From Brachycybe producta (Eukaryota; Arthropoda; Diplopoda; Playtdesmida; Andrognathidae): a stretch of 64,000 nt of DNA. The notes beneath the pieces are model-generated. The model was given only the letters and a program-made list of their open reading frames with translations. It made no database searches and was not told where the DNA came from. A program made the translations under genes and the position numbers. The stretch lies in NCBI GenBank assembly GCA_036925085.1, contig JAUPFP010000071.1, positions 310,001 to 374,000 of the forward strand, read 5' to 3'. This document shows positions 1 through 26,051 of the stretch, piece by piece; position 1 is the stretch's first letter, and every line of letters starts with the position of its first letter.

Positions 1-935
1 TTATGTGCCACTGCTGCCTCCAGGATACTCTCCCCTGCTTTATTTCGCTCTCCATAGCCCCACCCACCATGTACCTCTTCATACCCTTCTCTACCTCTAC
101 CTACATGTCCGTTAAAGTCCCCACCAATTATGACCCGTTCCTTCCTACTCAGGCCCAACATTAGGTCATCAAACTGTTCCCAGAATGCTAGCTTCCTGGC
201 TGTATCTAATCCAACCTGGGGGCCATATGCACTAACTACATTTATAACAATGCCACCCCAAACTACCTTTACTACTAACAGCCTACTATTTATCCGCCTA
301 ACCTCAACCACACTATGTCTGAGTTCCTGATCTAGGACAATTCCCACTCCATTTCTACCCTCCTCACTACTTGCATAAATTAATTTATACCCATCCCCAA
401 TGTCCCTGGATTTATCCCCTTTCCATCTTGTCTCCTGCAGACATGCAACATTTACCCTCCTAGCTTTTAGAACACTAGATAACTCCCTAGTCTTCCCTGT
501 CAAACTCCCTATATTCCAGGTGCCAAACCTAAGTTTAGTACCTCCACTTCTACCACTACTTCCAAGACCTCCTTGTTGTTGATGCAGGACTCGCTTCTTT
601 AGCCCCACCCGTCCACTGTGGGGTAGCCCTTGCCAATTTGTCACAGCCACCGGGCGTTGCAGCTGCGCGTCGCTTATGGCGGGGGACGCCCTAGCCATAT
701 TCGGAATACTATTTCGAACCAACATCATATGTTTTGGCAAATCTTTACAACCGGCTGCCAACCTGACGTCGACCCTCCACTTTTGCACCCGGGCTGGGGG
801 ACCGGCAATGGCGTGGTTTGGTTTTGGTCTGCCCTGAGTATTTTATGCCCTCAGTACCCTCCATATCTGGCGGGCATTCCCCTATCCGCCACCTGGGGAG
901 GCACCCGATAGGGGACCAACTACCCCCACGGGAAA
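1..935 (-). mobile_element. RTE/BovB-like LINE, 5' leader and APE endonuclease domain (3' part beyond window)
   Basis: Read on the - strand, an uninterrupted frame runs from about position 740 to the window edge (last full codon at 5-3). It contains the hallmarks of an apurinic-type endonuclease of non-LTR retrotransposons: FGTWNIGSLTG, a catalytic-type LQETRWKG, NVVSAYGPQ and GGDFNGHVG, in the expected order and spacing. The enzyme nicks target DNA to prime reverse transcription. The wording closely resembles the CFDP2/BovB-like (RTE clade) endonucleases known to me; the clade is inference. An in-frame ATG pair lies near 729-734 and another ATG at 696-698, so the start is uncertain. Positions about 740-935 are non-coding leader, recognisable because the same leader recurs at 35295-35475. 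No stop or frameshift is seen in the visible part. The reverse transcriptase would lie outside the window. Confidence 0.85.
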
Positions 936-17041
<16,106 letters not shown>

Positions 17042-17322
17042 AGATAAAAAAAAAAAACTACCAACTGCTTAGAGAAATAAGAAAAGGAAGACGAGGAGAA
17101 AGAAAATGACTTCAAAAAAAGTGTGTAGAGAGAGAAAGAGAGAAAATTTCAGGACAAAACCGATATTTATGCAGCGCAGAATGTTCATTTCAGATAATTT
17201 TCCACAACTCAGAAAAAATAATGTATTTCAAAATGCAAACTATATATCTCGAGAGAGAGAAAGAAAAAGAGCGACAGAAAGAAAGAAAAAAAAACTCCAG
17301 GTTCGCACAAAAAAAAAATAAA
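17042..17322 (+). other. ATP6V1A: V-ATPase A 3' UTR with candidate polyadenylation signal
   Basis: Purine-rich sequence with GAGAGA stretches. The first AATAAA after the stop is at 17317-17322; another is at 17672-17677. Which is used cannot be read from the sequence. Confidence 0.5.
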
Positions 17323-18766
17323 ACTTAACAGGAATGTTTCTGTAACAATTTCCACAATAATTGTGTATCTTTCTCTCTTTGTAATTCCCCATTCTACTCC
17401 TTAACACGATAAAATGCGACACATTCCAAAATATAAAAAAACTCATTTCATATGTATGTCGTTAACATGAAAATAATAATGTTGTTGTTATTCTCTCTTA
17501 AATGTATTTCGTTCCATCTGATGTCTCTTTTTCTCTTCTTGTGAAATGTACTTTAAAAAAAAAGCAAAATATTAGAAAGAAAGCAAAAAGATTAAATCTT
17601 CATTGGACCAAATTGAGTAGGTAGCTAGTCTTGTGACGTCATAGTTAGGTTATTATCAGAGGTTATTATCAAATAAAAATAAGCCCACAATATTGAATAT
17701 GAATGTTAATTAATAATACTTGAGTGTCATCGAAACCTACCTACCTTCCTTCCTTCCTTCCCACCTCCTCCGCCTTTACAATTCAAACTTTCTTCTCCCT
17801 ATTACAACAAATTAACGTAATCATTTCAACTTCTCTCTCTTTTCATGTCAAAAAATGTGAGCACACTTGTTATCTAATTGAAGTTGATTAGCAGCGCCTT
17901 TTCTCTTAGCGTCTAATTAGCTAAAACTTAATTAGACGTACAAGAATAAGAATAAGAAAGAAAAAAAGGGACAGGTTTTCACGTTAAAGAGTCACCATAA
18001 TCTTATCTTCACTGTCAATGAACGTATAAATTAACAATTAGTTCTCAGCCCAAACTATTTTAGAATCAATTTTGAGGAGTCACTTCTAAAAACAAACTTT
18101 GGTTTCTTAGAAACAAATTAGTTGAAATTACTTAAGAGAATTGTGTCTTTATTTTGTTTTTGTTTTGTTTTTTTTCTCTCTGTATGAAGACTCATTATCA
18201 TCAGGGTTTTGATTGATTAATTAAAAGTTTATTTGTTAAAGCGATAAAGACAAATTTAATGACTTTATGTCTGTCTGTGTGTATGGAATTGGTGCAATAT
18301 ATAATTATAATCCTTATTACGGATCCTCCTATATAATAATCATTTTAGTCATGATGTAGTCAATTGTTTTCACTCTTTAAGAAGATGTAAATATAATCAG
18401 TATGTTGTGGTCAGTCTCTCACAGTCGGTCATGAAAAATAAAAAGTAAAAAAAAAAAAACTGCCAACAGGTTCATGTGTTTGTTATTAATTATTCAGAAA
18501 TAACTTAATTGGTGTTTCTTCAAGCAATGTTTGCTTCACACAGACCACTTTGTGGTGCCTAAGGGTCTCTACACACTATCCTGTCGACTTCCTAAATACA
18601 CACTGAATTTCAATTCAAAATCTATAGTGCGATATCTGTTCACGGTCAACCGGACCCCGCGCCTTCACTGTATAGCGTGAATCGACCCTAAAAATGGTTC
18701 CAGTGTCTTTCTTCACACAGACTACAGTTAAAAGCTAAGGACAACTCAGTGGACCACATACAAAGA

Positions 18767-19134
18767 ATATTCAAAGTTACATCTTTACCTGAATGTTCAA
18801 ACCTACTCTGAATTGAACCTAATTTATGAATTGTGCATTGTGCATTGCGCATACGAAATGAAGACAGTGTTGTCTTGCAGACTTCACTGGGAATGTATTG
18901 CACCCAATATTTCAATTGTAGCTCTTCGATTTACGTGCAAAGAATTTTTAAAGTAGCATTCTCATGAGTACCGCGTTATCTATAAAAACACCTTAACCAC
19001 GTCCACTCTGAATTGGCCTATTTTATGAATCATGTACTATTGTACTTCGCATAGGAAATGAAGACATTCTTGTCTTCCAAACTTCACTGGGAATGTATTG
19101 CATCAAACATTTTTATTGTTGTTCTTCCATTTAG
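18767..19134. repeat. Diverged tandem duplication, period about 200 bp
   Basis: Two consecutive units share ACTCTGAATTG, GAAATGAAGACA, TTGTCTT and ACTTCACTGGGAATGTATTG (second halves at 18881-18900 and 19081-19100). Many substitutions suggest an old duplication. The 75-residue - strand frame across it is not a gene I recognise. Confidence 0.7.
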
Positions 19135-19865
19135 CTAAATATGATTACAGTTTCTGGCATCACAAAGTTGGTTCATATGAAGCCAGCCCCTTAAAGCACA
19201 CAAACTTAGCACATAAAACTCAAAACTTGGATCCTGTAAGAGCAGAGGTATTCAACATAAATAACGTTTAGCAAATACGGCACTCCTGAAAAAAGGTTCA
19301 AAGAAGTGCTAAATTTCCTTCTTGAATATGTGCCCTAAATCTGTTTTTGGGGGGAGGGAAGTTCTTTTGTTTTAAGTTTCAATTTCGACGTAAGGATTAT
19401 TTATTTAACGGGATCCTTGGTAGCTAAAATGCTGTTGAATCTAAACCTGAATCATCATCATTAATCCCCTTTTAAAATTAATTCAATGCTTCAGCTTCTG
19501 AAACTTACAGCCTTGATGAAAAACGATGAGAAGGATGAAGAGAAATTGAATTCTAGACCCACACAAAACGCTAGAGAAAATCTAATTTACGACGAAAGAG
19601 ACGAGGGGGAAAAAAAAAAAAAGTACGACAGAAACCGAAGACGGGAAGCTAAAAAAAATCTTAGTAGTTAGAAACTAAATTGTTTACATACACACCATTC
19701 AGTCTTGGTGGAATTTCCTAATGCCTAGTGTATCCCTAGTGTTTTCACATGCTTCAGATTCATCTCTATAAAAAAAAAGTTAAATTTGGCACCAAAGACA
19801 GTTAAAAACGCTAGATGATTTCAACAATGTATATTTTATGGATATTATTGGAAATATAAATTATT

Positions 19866-20132
19866 AGGGCTCGGATTTTTATGCAATATTAAGGAAATAT
19901 TTCTCCATCTATGGCTCAAGGGCCAATTGTCAAACTTCAATCCCGTTTAGATCAAGCAACAATTATCGTTTTTTTTTTTTCAATCAGAAACACTGGTTAG
20001 AAACTAGAACTCTAACCTCTACCCATAATTGCAGTTGCTCTAATGCTGATAAATGATTACTTGACCAAATTGACACTTGGGGGTCACAAATTGAGAAACA
20101 TTAGCTTGGTATTGCATAAAAATCCGAGTCCT
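19866..20132. repeat. MITE-like family C, copy 2
   Basis: Begins AGGGCTCGGATTTTTATGCA and ends TGCATAAAAATCCGAGTCCT. It carries the internal landmarks of copy 1 (GATCAAGCAACAATTAT, AACACTGGTTAGAAACTAGA). About 267 bp, non-coding. Confidence 0.85.
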
Positions 20133-20730
20133 ATTAATTATGTTTCATAACCATGAAAAACTAACAGTCTACTACTGTAAAAAAAAAAAATTCAAAATTC
20201 CACAAGGTCTCTCTTAATTAACATAACGGTGAATATAGATTGCGAATTTGTTCAAGGTGAAAAACATTCAAACAATTCGAGGCGAATTAAGCATTTGGAG
20301 GTCCCAAGTTCGCCTACTAAAATTTTAAGGCGCAAAACTGTTTTATTCTCTATGAAAGTATCATCATAGAACAACAAAATTTGCCATTATACTATCATTA
20401 TTTTTCATTTTTATGAATTAACAAAATGTTAAAAAATAAAAATTTAGATTCCTTTTTGTTTTTTAGGCCCTGTGATACTGAGGTCGCAACAAGCGCGCGC
20501 AATTATTGCGCCCTTGCGGTGATGCTCAACTGCTAACAATCTCAGCTACGTTTAAAAGCATACTTGGAATGTTAATTTTCATAAGCTGACCATTTATTAC
20601 AATTAAGTAAATTATTGTCATACTTAAGCGAAAGTAATAGGAACAAGAAAATTAAAAAAAAACACGTTTTGTGATACTTATAAAAAAAAAATGTCTAAAA
20701 ACTAAGAAAAAACAAGGACTAATCCCCTCT

Positions 20731-20813
20731 TGTGTCTGGTTGGTGTAAGTGGTTAGTGTCTCAGACTCTCTCAGCCGATAGTTATGTTGGTCATGGGTTC
20801 AATCCCCGTACAA
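20731..20813 (+). repeat. tRNA-like Pol III promoter module (SINE head)
   Basis: An A-box-like TGGTGTAAGTGG at 20741-20752 and a B-box match GGTTCAATCCC at 20796-20806 have tRNA-like spacing. A T-arm-like stem (ATGGG/CCCGT) and a 7-bp acceptor-like pairing with one mismatch (CTCTTGT/ACAAGTG) can be drawn, but the D and anticodon arms are poor. A SINE-type tRNA-derived head rather than a working tRNA gene. Confidence 0.65.
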
Positions 20814-21031
20814 GTGACAGGCAGTTAGAGATAGGAGAGAACTTCAATTGGCTCCGCCCTTGTTATGACAAGCGGCAACTTCTAATTTGTTGGTTATGTA
20901 GTCTGACGGCACATGCTCCGCCCTTTTCAACGTCGAACCACACAACAAACTAATTAGAAGTTGCCGGTCGTCATAACAAGGGCGGAGCCAACTGAAGTTC
21001 TCTCCTATTTCTAACTGCCTGTGTACAAGTG
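20806..21031. repeat. Foldback family B, copy 1
   Basis: The left arm runs from TACAAGTGACAGGCAGTTAG through GGCTCCGCCCTTGTTATGAC to CAACTTCTAATT. The right arm mirrors it (AATTAGAAGTTG, GTCATAACAAGGGCGGAGCC, CTAACTGCCTGTGTACA). The arms are about 80 bp with a spacer of about 55 bp. It abuts the tRNA-like module on the left and family A copy 1 on the right. Confidence 0.8.
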
Positions 21032-21037
21032 TGAATT

Positions 21038-21606
21038 ATTATATATAAAGCCCCGTCTGTGTTTCTTTCCTTTTGTCTATGAGGACGAAAACCTTGAACA
21101 CGTCAGAATTTATATAAATTTAAATGAATAAATGAACCGCTTTTCTTTCTCAAGGTCAACTATATGTTGCACCCTTCCCATCCAAGAACCCCATGATATT
21201 AAATTGGAGAGGGGAAAAGGTTGGAAAGTGTAGAGGGGGAGAGAGAAACGTGGAGGGGGAAAAGTGGGAGGGAGGAGGTGACTGAAATTGAAATGAAAAG
21301 AGTAAAAAAGGAACAAACGACGCGCATGCGCACACCAGCGAAAATGAAAAACTCATTTTCTCTTTCAAATATAAAAAAGGGGCGGGGATAATAGTAGCAA
21401 AATTAAACTCGAATTTGTCACAGGCAATTGTGCCCAGCATTAGAATTTCTTTTGCTCATCCCTTTTATGAACGTCATCAATTTCTAATTGGTTTGTTACT
21501 TGGTCTGACGTCATAAAAGGGCGGAGGAAAAGAAATTCTAATGCTGGCCACAATTGCCTGTGAATTTGGCTCCCGTCATTTATGACGGGTTACCACCCCA
21601 CTAGTT
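21038..21606 (-). mobile_element. Family A non-autonomous element, copy 1 (with hairpin module)
   Basis: Read on the - strand it starts CTAGTGGGGTGGTAACCCGTC and has the hairpin CCCGTCATAAATGACGGG next to the end. The large hairpin module spans about 21420-21562. Then come CGCATGCGCGTCG, a pyrimidine-rich stretch, GGGTTCTTGGATGGGAAGGG and AGTTGACCTTGAGAAAG. The far end (ACAGACGGGGC then TATATAATA) is at the low-coordinate side. It has no coding capacity. The small ORFs are frames through the pyrimidine-rich part. Confidence 0.8.
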
Positions 21607-21665
21607 TTCAAATATTTCAGAAGGTGGTGGACAAACAAACAAATTATGAAGATAAATAAAAGCGA

Positions 21666-21666
<1 letters not shown>

Positions 21667-21711
<45 letters not shown>
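21667..21711. repeat. AAT microsatellite
   Basis: About 15 uninterrupted AAT/TAA units. Confidence 0.9.
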
Positions 21712-21712
<1 letters not shown>

Positions 21713-22234
21713 GGTTAATAATTAAAACACAATCTCATACATGCTAATAGCAATGAAATGAAACTTCAAATACAGTCACACCTTGCTATAACGCTTTGCC
21801 TCTATAGGATATATCGATTATTATATAAGTTGACCAAATTCTTCATCTTCGTACAGAATGGGATTAACATTGATCATTATTTCAGTGATGATTCAGGTAA
21901 CGATGATTTGATTAACGATACCATTTTTTCAGGAACGCAATATCGCTAAGCAAGGTATACGTGTAAACTCATGTCAATGGGTGCAATCAGAAAATAAAAG
22001 TATATTCTTTTATGCTTTAAAGAAACTAGAAAGGTGATAGCACCGTCTTTTAAAAACAATTTTGTAAAACAATTTCTGGATGTGCTTGATTTTGCCATTT
22101 CCGTCTCAAACATGAAGCCACCAGAGCCTCATATGACGTGCACCTATAATCTCTACATATACACATTATTTGCATGTATGTATATTCTCACCTTCAAACT
22201 GAAGGTTTAATTTAAGTTTAATTTAGTCTTTTAG

Positions 22235-22508
22235 GCCTTGTTTCCATTGGGGCACAAATTTCAAAACTTTTTGAAAATTTCAACTGGCGAAAAATTGAAC
22301 CAACGTGGCCTTTTTTTTATCATAGGCTGATAGTGAATGGGCCGGGGCCATGCGTCTTCCATTTTTCACCAGTTGAAATCTGCAAAAAGTTCAACTGGTG
22401 AAAAATTGAACAAACGTGGCCCCCCGCCCATTCACTGTAATAGGCAAAGGCCACGTGTGTTCTATTTTTCACCAGTTGAAATTTTCACCCCAATGAAAAC
22501 AAGGCCTT
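22235..22508. repeat. MITE family D, copy 1
   Basis: The ends are inverted: AGGCCTTGTTTCCATTGGGG and CCCCAATGAAAACAAGGCCT. Four internal copies of AATTTCAACTGG or its complement CCAGTTGAAAT lie in both orientations, with ACGTGGCC repeated. About 274 bp, non-coding; probably a hAT-like or other DNA-transposon MITE, superfamily undetermined. Confidence 0.8.
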
Positions 22509-22744
22509 ACAGAAAATAAGTATGTTGAATTAATACTTGGCTTTTTAGCCGGGTAGTCGGAGCTGGTCATGGCCATTCCCCGACACACTTTCACTTGGCT
22601 CCAAGCTGATTGTAGTTGCACTGAATTGAATTGAATTCTCTTTTCGTTTTAGTGTTTTCTATAGTTTTCTGATTGCACCCGATATTTGTCTTCACTTTAT
22701 AAATTTGTAGCATGGGCAGTGTGCCCATTGGCTATTTAAACTCT

Positions 22745-22828
22745 TACCTGATAACCAATTGGCCATCTTAGTTTTTATGAGTTGCTGCATTGTGTGCACT
22801 TTAGACTGTACACTCATTTGCATATTAG
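22745..22828. repeat. Dispersed repeat F, copy 1
   Basis: Shares ACCTGATAA, TTAGTTTTTATGAGT, ACTTTAGACTG and TTTGCATATT, in the same order and orientation, with 24435-24509. Confidence 0.7.
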
Positions 22829-22967
22829 TTCATTTTAAGCGAAATGTAGTTCAGATGTCGCCAGTAGTATAATGCTCTCACTGTGTTATACAAGTGTTGA
22901 AATAGCCTCCAAAGCGATGCGATGGCGATAATGCAAAAGAATTGTACGACCTCATCATAAAATCTAA

Positions 22968-23701
22968 TACCTTGTAGACACACGAGTTAAATGAATTCAA
23001 ATTAAATGTGTTTAGATGAATTATACGGAATCCGGTTAAGGACATGACCACCAAATAAAAATTTACTTTATTAATATTTTAAATTAAAATACTTAATAAT
23101 TTTGTCAAATAGTTAATATATTATATTTAAGTATTAACTCAATTTTTTGAGATTATGAACTGAATAAATTGAATTCGACATATTGTCCATTTGCCCTTCA
23201 CAGGGCTCTGTAGAACGTGTTTAATATTTAAATGCATTTAACTGTGTATGTGTGTACAAAGGCAGGCAGCTAGACGTAACGTTCAACTGCGCAAATTAAC
23301 TGCACATGTCTACTGTTCTATGACGCACCGTTCATGTTAAAAGAACATAGAACAGTAGACATGTGCAGTTAAATTTGCGCAGTTAAACGTTACGTCTAGG
23401 GGCAGCCTAATACCTAGTACACAATTGATAACTTAAATGCATTTAAATAACAAACGTGTTCTACAGAGCCCTGTGAAGGACAAACAAACAATATATTCAG
23501 TTAATAATCTCAAAATATTGAGTTAATACTTAAATATAATATAATAAACTATTGACATTAAAATATTGATTTAGTATTTCACTTTAAAATATTAATAATT
23601 AAAGTCAACTTTTATTTGGGTATATGTCCTTAACTGGATTCCGTATAATTCACCCAAACATTTAATTTGGATTCATTTAACTCATGTGTGTATACAAGGT
23701 A
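22968..23701. repeat. 734 bp palindrome-type foldback element
   Basis: The left arm 22968-23320 is mirrored by the right arm 23347-23701 around a spacer of about 26 bp. The outer ends are TACCTTGTAGACACACGAGT and its mirror ending TACAAGGTA. Internal mirrored landmarks include TACGGAATCC, GGGCTCTGTAGAACGTGTT, CTAGACGTAACGTT and ACTGCACATGTCTACTGTTC. The inner part is almost perfect and the outer arms are more diverged. No ORF. Confidence 0.9.
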
Positions 23702-24434
23702 TAAGGAATGTATAATGCTAAACTTATTAACTTTTCCATGAAACTTCCTGTCAATCGTTCATGGTTTTAGAACTAACTTTGACTTAACAATCGTTAAGAA
23801 CTCGATCTCAAGCTACACTAAATCCAAAGAGTTTCCCAAAATAAATCGTACTTGTACTCTTGAAAACCGTTTAGCCCATAATTCAGAGTTAATTAATTTA
23901 TGTCCATATATATCATATTCACCATGTGAAGCGTCAAAAAACGAAGCAAATGCTTACCACTCTTATTATAACACACTTGGCATGCAGGCACGTGTTTTAA
24001 AGACTGGCAATTTTAGCCAAAGTGGACTTCCAAACTGGACGACACCCTCACAACCTCAATACTGAACAAACAAAAATGGCGTTCCTAGTGACGTAACATC
24101 TAAAATATTTTCAAAATGAATAAATAATAATATTATTAACACATAGTCTGAAACGAATCTTTGCTATTGGCTGTTCAGTGCCCCTATTAAAAAGTAAACA
24201 AAAACTGTCCCTTTAATTAATTATTTCAATGCTCAAAGTAGACCTTGGTACTAAATTTTCCAAAATTTTAGTTAGAAAGTTATGTTTCTACTTACTCCTG
24301 ATTCTGCAACGTGACTTTGACAACAAACATTTTATTTACGGACTAAAAATGTTGCTAAAGTAATTTAAATGTTGCAGGGTTTACATGCATATTTTCAATG
24401 AAAATGTTCATTATAAGCTACTTAACTTGTATCG

Positions 24435-24509
24435 TACCTGATAATAAATTGACCTTTTAGTTTTTATGAGTATTGCATGGACTTTAGACTGCACACTAAT
24501 TTGCATATT
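24435..24509. repeat. Dispersed repeat F, copy 2
   Basis: Direct-orientation partner of 22745-22828, with the same four blocks in the same order. Confidence 0.7.
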
Positions 24510-24559
24510 TTTTGTCATCGAATTTTAGACACATTTTAATTAATGATTGGTGCAGGTAA

Positions 24560-25040
24560 ATATCGAAGCCAAAATTATGATCATAATTGTGACTAACAAT
24601 CCGGTTTTAGATCAAGCAACAATTATGGATTTTACAATCAAAAACACTGGTTCGAGGGTAGAACTGTAGTTAACAACTGTAACCAGACATCTAGCTTCTA
24701 ATCAGCTTTTTTTGAACGGGCAATTAGAAAACGGGATAAACAGAAGTTGGCTCCACCCTTTTTATGACGAACGGCGACTTCTAATTGGTTTGTTGTGTGG
24801 TTCGACGTTGAAAAGGGAGATCAGACGTCAGACTACATAACCAACCAATTAGAAGTTGCGTTCGTCATAAAAAGGGCGGAGCCAACTTCTGTTTATCCCG
24901 TTTTCTAATTGCCTGTCTTTTTTATTAGAAAAAAATATTATTTAGCTCTAACGATGACAATTAATGTACAGTACTTTACAATTGGCACTTGGGCCACAAA
25001 TTGAAAAAACTTGCTTGATATTGAATAAAAATTCAAGTCC
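24560..25040. repeat. MITE-like family C, copy 3, interrupted
   Basis: The left half (GATCAAGCAACAATTATGG, AACACTGGTTCGAGGGTAGA) and right half (GGCACTTGGGCCACAAATTG, CTTGATATTGAATAAAAATT) match family C. A family B foldback (24718-24914) splits them. The left terminal repeat is poorly preserved, so the left border is approximate. Confidence 0.7.
24718..24914. repeat. Foldback family B, copy 2, inserted in family C
   Basis: The left arm is GGGCAATTAGAAAACGGGAT, AGAAGTTGGCTCCACCCTTT, CGACTTCTAATTGGTT. The right arm mirrors it, ending CCCGTTTTCTAATTGCC. Arms of about 72 bp, spacer of about 52 bp. It shares the core CTCCGCCCTT and CTAATTGGTTTGTTG with family B copy 1 and with the hairpin module of family A. 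Confidence 0.8.
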
Positions 25041-25217
25041 TAAACATAATAATAAAAAAAACGAATATCTGAAAAAAGAATATAGTTACTTTAATTATAT
25101 TTCTTCCATTATACTTTTTTTAATTAGTTTATTTTTTTTTACAATTTTTACAAACACTTTTTTTTGTATTGAGTAAGCAGAAAACTTCCATTTTGTTTAA
25201 GTTGGGCTCAGTCACTA

Positions 25218-25836
25218 TTTATTTATTTATTTATTGCAGTTATCATATAGGACCATTAATTTACTATTTATTTTATTTAATGTACTGTTCAAATGGATAT
25301 GAGAGAACTCTTTTTCGTCAAAATAGAGAATTTTTAACTTATCTTGAACAGTTAAAATTAAAAAAAAAAATGAATTTCAAACGAAAGAAAATCTAGTCCA
25401 ATGGTTTCTCTGCAATTAATATCACAAAAAAAAACTTCTTGTGTAATGTAACCAAATGGGTTCAAATGAAGCAGCAGCAGCAACAAAAAAAAAGAGAAAA
25501 TGTAATCAATACAATTGTAACATGACATAAATCTAATATGTTAAAAAGTATGAAAGAAAGAAATGATCAAAATCGATTTTTAAAAGTCTTGAAACACACA
25601 AAAAAAGAAGAAAATTAAGATAGAATTGTTGTAAAAGATGAGAGAATAACTAAAAAAAAATCCTTCAGCATATTAAGAATAAAAGATGATTTTTTTCTTC
25701 TTCTTCTTCAATGTGAAAGTCACATCATATTTTTTTTGAGGGAGGGAGAGAGAGAGAGAGAGACAGAGAGAAAATCAAATGAAAAGCGAGAAAGAGGCAC
25801 CGTTAACAAAGAAAAGGATTCTTGAGTTTTGAAAAG
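25218..25836 (-). other. Dopamine receptor 3' flank/UTR with candidate polyadenylation signals
   Basis: On the - strand, four overlapping AATAAA hexamers (TTTATT on + at 25218, 25222, 25226 and 25230) lie about 610 bases after the stop. The stretch is AT-rich with a GA-run at 25744-25764. Confidence 0.4.
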
Positions 25837-26051
25837 CTAGTTTCCAAAGAGAATTTTCTTAAAAGCTTTTCGAAATTCTGGATTAAAGATGGTGTAGATG
25901 ACTGGGTTAATAAAAGAGTTCATGTATCCGAGCCAAGTGGTGAATACAAAGGCAGTGAAGCCCGGTTGCCAACTGGGCTCATTTAGTTTGATGCAAATAG
26001 CGTCTAAGATGTTACAAGTGAAGAAGGGCATCCAACAAACGAGGAAAACTC
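25837..26051 (-). CDS. Dop2R: D2-like receptor last exon (TM6-TM7, C-tail)
   Basis: Encodes [19 protein letters not shown] to [18 protein letters not shown] and the stop at 25837-25839. The acceptor on the - strand is TTTTTTTAG (complement at 26052-26060). The first two bases complete the Gly codon begun in the preceding exon. Confidence 0.95.

Larger units (their letters stand above)
17323..25217. other. Intergenic region between convergent genes, repeat-rich
   Basis: No gene is supported. It contains a diverged tandem duplication (18767-19134), family C copies (19866-20132, 24560-25040), a tRNA-like Pol III box pair with a foldback (20731-21031), family A copy 1 (21038-21606), an AAT microsatellite (21667-21711), family D copy 1 (22235-22508), a 734 bp palindrome (22968-23701) and direct repeats (22745-22828 / 24435-24509). 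The rest is unremarkable AT-rich DNA. Confidence 0.75.

Noticed and set aside
20731-20813. Functional tRNA gene
   Set aside because: The A and B boxes fit, but the D and anticodon arms do not fold well and a foldback arm begins directly at the 3' end, so a SINE head is more likely.
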